Origin: Candidatus Uhrbacteria bacterium RIFCSPLOWO2_01_FULL_47_25 | Lineage (GTDB): Bacteria; Patescibacteriota; Patescibacteriia; GWA2-46-9 | DNA: 41,043 bases | NCBI GenBank assembly: GCA_001791325.1 | Contig: MGEK01000002.1 | Location: forward strand, 1 to 41,043 | Direction of reading: 5' to 3' | Part shown: positions 35,257 to 41,043 of the stretch, piece after piece | Numbering within the stretch: position 1 is the first letter of the stretch | How the letters are laid out: each line of letters starts with the position of its first letter | Program-made: the position numbers and the translations under genes | The notes under the pieces: model-generated | Seen by the model: only the letters and a program-made list of their open reading frames with translations | Told to the model about the DNA's origin: nothing | Databases searched by the model: none

Positions 35257-36747
35257 ATGAGCGTACTGCCGCCGGAAAACATCGCTAAGAACACAACCTA
35301 TCTTACGGTGGCGCTGGTTGTGCAAAAAATTTTATCATTTTTCTTTTTTCTTTTTATTGCTCGTACCCTTGGCAATGAAGGGACGGGTGAATATGTGGCG
35401 GCTTTTTCTTTAGCTTCGATTTTTGGCGTCTTTATTGATTTAGGTTTAGGACAGGTGTTGATACGTGAACTGGCACGACGACGAGAAAAAAGCGCTGATT
35501 ACTTAAGCAATATTTTGACAATAAAATTATTTTTATCAATGGTTGTTTTTGCCGCTCTTTTAAGTGTGATTTACGTTTTGCAATGGTTTGGCCAGGGGCA
35601 TCCACCCTTGTCATTAGTCATATTGGCAGGAGCAGTCATGATAATTGATTCGTTTGCTCTGACGGCGACAAGTATATTTAGGGGGTGGCAAAATCTTTGG
35701 TTTGAATCAGTGGTTATTGTTTTGAATAAAATTTTTATTCTTAGTCTCGGCGTTATCCTTCTTTATTTTTGGCCATCTTCATTTATAGTGGCCCTGTCCA
35801 TTTTAATTGGCAGCATCATGTCAATTTTGATTTTGTTTTATTTTATAAAATGGCGCCTCCATTTATCGTGGCGACTGCGCCTAACCAGAGACATCGTCAT
35901 AGAACTCAAGAGATTGGCCTTACCCTTCGCCTTGGCTAACATTTTCGCGGCCGTATACGCTTACAGCGATTCTGTTCTATTAAGTATCCTACAGGGCAAT
36001 CAAGCGGTTGGTCTTTACAGCGTCGCCGCTAAAACCATGAATGCCTTTCAGTTCATACCATCAGCTTTTATGGCGGCTGTTTTTCCCGCCATGAGCAGTT
36101 ATTATCGCAATACCCCTCAAAAATTAGGTCAACTGCTTGAACAGTCTCTGCGTTATCTTCTTATCATTAGCGCGCCATTGGCCGTTGGCCTTTTTATTCT
36201 GGCGGATGAATTTGTAATGAGCCTCGGCACTGATTACCAATCGGCTGCTCTCGCTGTTCGAATTTTAATGCCCAGCCTGATTTTTGTTTTTTTATCTTTT
36301 CCCTTAGGGTCTCTCCTTAATGCCTCTAATCACCAGCATTGGCAAACGGCACTTATAGGTTTTAGTATGGCCGTGAATGTTGGATTAAATCTAGTATTAA
36401 TTCCGCGATTCAGCTATTTTGGAGCCAGTTGGTCTTGGTTTGCCACCAATGTCGTAGCGCTGATGATTGGATTTTGGTTAGCTCGTCGGGTGATTGATTA
36501 TCAATTTTGGCCTTTTTGCGTTTCACTAGGTAAAGTAATTTTATCCGTTGGCCTGATGGCTTGGTTTACCATTATGACGCGACCGCTGCTGCCGCTTGTG
36601 CCAGTAGTGTTATTCAGCGGCTTGATCTATCTCATAATCCTTTTGATATTGCGGGAGTTAACGTTTGTTGATATTAAATATTTTGTAAATTTATTTAGAA
36701 AGCCAACCGTCGCCGATGCCGTATTGCCGCCCCTGACCGAAGTTTAA
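35257..36747 (+). CDS. Polysaccharide flippase (Wzx/MATE-like)
   Basis: Multi-TM ORF; RTLGNEGTGEYVAAFSLASIFGVFIDLGLGQVLIRELAR. Confidence 0.9.
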   Translation: MSVLPPENIAKNTTYLTVALVVQKILSFFFFLFIARTLGNEGTGEYVAAFSLASIFGVFIDLGLGQVLIRELARRREKSADYLSNILTIKLFLSMVVFAALLSVIYVLQWFGQGHPPLSLVILAGAVMIIDSFALTATSIFRGWQNLWFESVVIVLNKIFILSLGVILLYFWPSSFIVALSILIGSIMSILILFYFIKWRLHLSWRLRLTRDIVIELKRLALPFALANIFAAVYAYSDSVLLSILQGNQAVGLYSVAAKTMNAFQFIPSAFMAAVFPAMSSYYRNTPQKLGQLLEQSLRYLLIISAPLAVGLFILADEFVMSLGTDYQSAALAVRILMPSLIFVFLSFPLGSLLNASNHQHWQTALIGFSMAVNVGLNLVLIPRFSYFGASWSWFATNVVALMIGFWLARRVIDYQFWPFCVSLGKVILSVGLMAWFTIMTRPLLPLVPVVLFSGLIYLIILLILRELTFVDIKYFVNLFRKPTVADAVLPPLTEV

Positions 36748-36748
36748 T

Positions 36749-37891
36749 TTGCATATGGATAAGATACTTTTTGTCACCCTTGAGTTCCCGCCGGATATTG
36801 GCGGCGTGGGTAGAATGTATCGTGAAATTTGCCGCGCTCTACCAGCCGAATCAGTGGTTGTACTAACTCCACCAAATACAAAATCAGTACAATATAAAGA
36901 ATCACCCTTAGATAACTATTCAGTAATCCGCTCGTCGCTTTTGGTAAGATGGTGGTGGCCACGTTGGGTGATTGCCATTTTTCGTATAAATTATTGTCTC
37001 AAACACTATAATATTAGTAGGACTATCGTGGGGCAGGTTTTGCCGCTTGGCACCGCTGTGTGGATATTAAGTTTTATAAAAAAAACGCGCTACGCTGTTT
37101 TTGTGCACGGTATGGATGTTTCTTTGCCGATACGTCATTCCCGCAAAAGATGGCTGTTAAAAAATATTTTAGGGCGAGCCGAAAAAGTACTAGCGGCTAA
37201 CAACTTTGTCGCTCAAATGGTGCGCAACTTAGGCTTACCAGCTGAGCAGGTAGTGGTAATTTATCCATCTCCGGTTATAAAAAAATTGTCAAATAATACC
37301 TTGACGGAAAATTTAAGACAGCGGTATAATTTACAAAATAAGCCAATTTTATTGACCATCGGCCGCTTAGTGGAACGTAAGGGTCATGAAATCATACTAA
37401 TGGCACTGGAATCAGTTTGGCGTGAGGCGCCTCAGTTACGGTATTTTATTATTGGCACTGGTCCATTCAAAAATAAGTTGGAGGATCTCAGGGCATTGTT
37501 AAGCCATCCTCATCAAGTAATATTTTTGGGAGAGATCAATGACGAGGAGACAGCCGCGTGGTTGTCTTTAGCTACAATTTTTATCATGACTCCGCGGGCG
37601 CTTGCTAACGGTGATGCGGAAGGTTTTGGTCTGGTGTATTTGGAAGCGGCATTTTTTGGTAAACCAGTTATCGCCAGCCGTACTGGCGGCGTTTCAGAAG
37701 CAGTGATTGATGGTCAAACCGGAATTATTGTTGAGGAAAATAATGTTGAGGCAACGGCCATGGCTATATTAAAATTACTGAAAAATCCAAGTTTAGCCGA
37801 AGAACTCGGCCGGGATGGTCAAGAACGAGTAGAAAAGCAATTTAGCGCGGAATCGGCGGCCCAAAGGATTAAGGACGTATTTGGCTATTAA
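36749..37891 (+). CDS. Glycosyltransferase family 4
   Basis: LFVTLEFPPDIGGVGRMYREI; TIGRLVERKGHEIILMAL; EGFGLVYLEAAFFGKPVIASRTGGVSEAV. Confidence 0.93.
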   Translation: MHMDKILFVTLEFPPDIGGVGRMYREICRALPAESVVVLTPPNTKSVQYKESPLDNYSVIRSSLLVRWWWPRWVIAIFRINYCLKHYNISRTIVGQVLPLGTAVWILSFIKKTRYAVFVHGMDVSLPIRHSRKRWLLKNILGRAEKVLAANNFVAQMVRNLGLPAEQVVVIYPSPVIKKLSNNTLTENLRQRYNLQNKPILLTIGRLVERKGHEIILMALESVWREAPQLRYFIIGTGPFKNKLEDLRALLSHPHQVIFLGEINDEETAAWLSLATIFIMTPRALANGDAEGFGLVYLEAAFFGKPVIASRTGGVSEAVIDGQTGIIVEENNVEATAMAILKLLKNPSLAEELGRDGQERVEKQFSAESAAQRIKDVFGY

Positions 37892-38618
37892 TAATATGAT
37901 CAGTGTCATTATCCCATGCTATAACCACGGAACGGCCTTGCCAGCATGCCTAGACAGCTTGCGTGAGCAAAGCATTGATGATTTTGAGGTTATTATAGTG
38001 GACGACGGATCGTCGGATGATACGCCAAGTATTGTAAAAAAATATATTGATACGTATATAAATGATTTACAGATTAAGTATCTCAAAATTGATCACCGCG
38101 GCGCGCCGACCGCTAGGAATTACGGCGCCCAAGAGGCAAGGGGCGAATATTTATTGTTTGCCGACGCTGATTTAATTTTTCACAAAGATGCTCTGCGAAA
38201 ATTGTTAAGCGCGCTTCAGCGCAATCCTAATGCCTCATACGCGTATTCTAGTTTTAGGTTTGGCTGGAAAAAATTTAACAGTCAGCCGTTTAACGCCGCG
38301 GCCTTGAGAAAAGATAATTATATCCACACCTCTGCTTTGATACGCCGCGAGCATTTTTTGGGATTTGATAAAAACCTAAAACGATTTCAGGATTGGGATT
38401 TATGGCTGACCATGCTTAAAAATGGATTTACGGGCATCTTTGTGCCAGAGGTTTTATTTCGGGCCCGCATTACCCGCGTTGGTATTAGCGCTTGGCGCCC
38501 TCGTCTTTGGTACGTTTTTTGGTCTTTCCCATATCAATGGGTTGGCTTAGCTCCACGGCTGTTTATTCAATATATATTGGCGAAAAAAATGGTTCAGCAA
38601 AAACATAGTTTGACTTAA
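37881..38618 (+). CDS. Glycosyltransferase family 2
   Basis: ISVIIPCYNHGTALPACLDSLREQSIDDFEVIIVDDGSSDDT; GEYLLFADADL. Confidence 0.93.
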   Translation: MAINNMISVIIPCYNHGTALPACLDSLREQSIDDFEVIIVDDGSSDDTPSIVKKYIDTYINDLQIKYLKIDHRGAPTARNYGAQEARGEYLLFADADLIFHKDALRKLLSALQRNPNASYAYSSFRFGWKKFNSQPFNAAALRKDNYIHTSALIRREHFLGFDKNLKRFQDWDLWLTMLKNGFTGIFVPEVLFRARITRVGISAWRPRLWYVFWSFPYQWVGLAPRLFIQYILAKKMVQQKHSLT

Positions 38619-38619
38619 T

Positions 38620-39540
38620 ATGAACAACGATCAAGCTAAAGATATCTCCATAATAATTGTCAGCTGGAATGTTGGTGGTCTGCTTCAACGAGCATTAAAA
38701 AGCATTGAAGAATCTTTGAAGCGGTCAGAAAATATGGGTTATTCTGTTTCGATTGAAACTATTGTTGTAGATAATGCCTCTAGCGATGGCTCGGCGGGTT
38801 TAGTTCGCTTGTTGTTTCCCCACGTAAAATTAATCGCCAACGACACCAACAAAGGTTTTGGGGCGGCTAATAACCAAGGTCTTAAAATGGCTACTGGCCG
38901 GTATATTATTTTTTTGAACCCTGATGCCGTGCTTATCGACGCAGCATTATGGCAGATGTACGCGTTTATGGAAGAACAGCCATTTGTCGGTTTGATTGGC
39001 CCAAAACTTATTAACCCTGACGGCACCCTGCAGCGTTCTTGTCGACGATTCCCGACTTTTTGGTCAGCCGCTATGATTCTTTTAAAGCTTCATAATTTTT
39101 TTCCTGCCAGTTTGCCCATTCGTAGATATTATATGTGGGCGTTTGAGCATAAAACCATTCGCCGGGTAGATCAAATAATGGGAGCCTGCATGATGGCGCG
39201 CCGTGATGTTTTGGATGAAGTGGGTGATTTTGATCAAAAATTCTACATTTTTTTTGAAGAGGCAGACCTATGCAAGCGAATCAATAATGCCGGATATATT
39301 ATTTTCTTTTACCCCAACGCCATTGTTGAACATCGTCGCTCAAGTAGTTTTGTGCAAAAGCGGCCATTGTGGCGTCAGTGGCATTTTGCTAAAAGTTATC
39401 AGCACTATTTTTGGAAACACCATAATTTTGTAGCCGCTGTACTTATAACCGGCCTCTCTTTTGCCTCCTTGGGACCAGCTGTTTTGATTGAGCTAATTAA
39501 CAGCGCGGGAATACGACTGAATAAAAATCCTAATCTTTAA
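38620..39540 (+). CDS. Glycosyltransferase family 2
   Basis: ISIIIVSWNVGGLLQRALKSI; VDNASSDGSAGLV; NKGFGAANNQGLKMATGRYIIFLNPDA. Confidence 0.93.
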   Translation: MNNDQAKDISIIIVSWNVGGLLQRALKSIEESLKRSENMGYSVSIETIVVDNASSDGSAGLVRLLFPHVKLIANDTNKGFGAANNQGLKMATGRYIIFLNPDAVLIDAALWQMYAFMEEQPFVGLIGPKLINPDGTLQRSCRRFPTFWSAAMILLKLHNFFPASLPIRRYYMWAFEHKTIRRVDQIMGACMMARRDVLDEVGDFDQKFYIFFEEADLCKRINNAGYIIFFYPNAIVEHRRSSSFVQKRPLWRQWHFAKSYQHYFWKHHNFVAAVLITGLSFASLGPAVLIELINSAGIRLNKNPNL

Positions 39541-39543
39541 AAA

Positions 39544-40992
39544 ATGCCTAGATCAGAGATAAAATATTGGATCTACGGCCTTCTTCTTGCTGATCTTTTA
39601 TCATTTCTAACGTATTATGAGCCTGTTTTAAGTCCATTAGTCTTCATACTAGCGGTGACTATTTTTTTGTTGGTATGCTATAGACACTTGGAACTCGCTA
39701 TTCTTATTGTTCTTGCAGAGTTATTTGTGGGCTCTAAAGGCTATCTTTTTTCATTAAATCTTGGCAGTTTTAGTATTTCTATTAGACTAGCTTTTTTTAT
39801 TATACTTTTGTCTTTTAGTTTGTGGTATTTGATGAAGCAGGGAAGGGAAGCACTGTGGTTATTCGTTAAGTGGTCTTGGCCGGTACTGATATTTGGGTTA
39901 ATCGTTATCTTAGCTTTTCTGCATGGACTTATGCGCGGTTATGGATTTGCTCAGGTCTTTTTTGATGCTAATGCTTATTTCTTCATAGGCTTATTGTTAC
40001 CCCTGTTTATTGCCACCTCACGCCAAGGGTTTATGGAGAGAGTGGTTTCTCTGCTTATTTACAGCGCCGCGTATTTATCCGTTAAGACTCTTTTGTTATT
40101 ATATTTTTTCACTCACCGTTTTGAGTTTTTTCTTTTTGATCTTTATCAATGGGTTAGAGATACGAACGTAGGGGAGATTACTTGGACAACTACTGGCGCT
40201 TGGCGCGTTTTTATTCAGAGTCAAATTAATATAGTCGTAGCTTGGTGGGTAGTAATGACAAGAGTGATTAAAGATAATGCGCGGCAACTGCCTAGCCAAA
40301 CGGCCCTACTTGGTCTTTTTGGCGCCGCTCTACTCATTAGTTTTTCGCGCAGTTTTTGGCTTGGTTTAGTGATCAGTGTTCTGATTGCAGGATTGTGGAA
40401 ATTATACCGAAAAAAATGGCGAGAAAGTATCTACCTTGCACTAATTGGAATTGCCAGTACTATTTTAGGATTTGCTATAGTGATAGCTGTTCTTAAGATA
40501 CCTTTTCCGGAAACAAGTTCCACTGGAACAATTGATTTATCAAAACGGTTTGAAATTATGGTAGAAGAAGCGGCCTCCAGTCGCTGGAACTTATTACCAC
40601 CACTATGGAGAGCGATTCAAGGAAATTCTCTTGTGGGTATGGGATTTGGGACGCCGGTTACATATGTAAGTAATGATCCGCGCGTAAGAAGTGCAAACCC
40701 TTCCGGCCTTTATACCACTACGGCCTTTGAATGGGGATATCTTGATATTTGGCTTAAAATTGGTCTCGTTGGTTTACTTATTTATTCATTAGTGGTGATA
40801 AAAATTTTTATTGAAGCTAACCGCAACAAAGAACACCTTTCTCCGGCATTGCCAGGCCTGATTCTTGGTTTAGTGGCCGTTTTGGGGGTAAATATCGGCA
40901 GCCCTTATTTAAATCATCCGCTTGGTTTAGGATTGGTGATATTACTTTATGCCTATGTCGTTAAACAGCAATCGGCAAAAATAAGCAGTTGA
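39544..40992 (+). CDS. O-antigen ligase family membrane protein
   Basis: Multi-TM ORF with LLISFSRSFWLGLVISVLIAGLWKLY and late loop TTTAFEWGYLDIWLKIGLVGLLIY. Confidence 0.8.
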   Translation: MPRSEIKYWIYGLLLADLLSFLTYYEPVLSPLVFILAVTIFLLVCYRHLELAILIVLAELFVGSKGYLFSLNLGSFSISIRLAFFIILLSFSLWYLMKQGREALWLFVKWSWPVLIFGLIVILAFLHGLMRGYGFAQVFFDANAYFFIGLLLPLFIATSRQGFMERVVSLLIYSAAYLSVKTLLLLYFFTHRFEFFLFDLYQWVRDTNVGEITWTTTGAWRVFIQSQINIVVAWWVVMTRVIKDNARQLPSQTALLGLFGAALLISFSRSFWLGLVISVLIAGLWKLYRKKWRESIYLALIGIASTILGFAIVIAVLKIPFPETSSTGTIDLSKRFEIMVEEAASSRWNLLPPLWRAIQGNSLVGMGFGTPVTYVSNDPRVRSANPSGLYTTTAFEWGYLDIWLKIGLVGLLIYSLVVIKIFIEANRNKEHLSPALPGLILGLVAVLGVNIGSPYLNHPLGLGLVILLYAYVVKQQSAKISS

Positions 40993-41043
40993 CATATAAT
41001 ACCTGTGTTTTAGGCAGGCACATTTGGCGGGTTGATTAGTTGA

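Overview
Chromosomal window from a standard-code bacterium. Gene style (DUF4012, DUF8128-like/DUF87 pair, AlaS without a C-terminal domain, short ferredoxin) suggests Patescibacteria/CPR; that placement is inference. Contents in order: (1) 3' part of RNase P RNA; (2) a large envelope polysaccharide locus (polyprenyl glycosylphosphotransferase, several GT4/GT2 enzymes, WecA/MraY-like transferase) with an embedded DUF4012 / DUF11-like / small membrane protein / membrane-anchored Clp-type AAA+ operon; (3) mreB, a sigma-region-4 + HARE-HTH protein, and a DUF8128-like/DUF87 secretion-ATPase pair; (4) a 2-4 kb patch with an interrupted ferredoxin, a PD-(D/E)XK nuclease, an ArsR-like HTH gene, a probable hsdS remnant and a frameshifted transglutaminase-like gene; (5) mnmA and alaS; (6) the infA-rpmJ-rpsM-rpsK-rpsD-rpoA-rplQ-rplM-rpsI block; (7) a second polysaccharide block (flippase, GTs, O-antigen ligase). 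Two signals stand out. First, a 32-nt palindrome (ACATTCTCACATTCTCAAGAATGTTAGAATGT) lies over matching predicted promoters of the HTH and nuclease genes and recurs downstream, including inside mnmA. Second, three short MITE-like elements have termini CCCCGTTAGAA...TTCTAACGGGG, covarying inner bases and apparent 4-bp target duplications; two are inserted exactly at start codons (GGGG-TATG).
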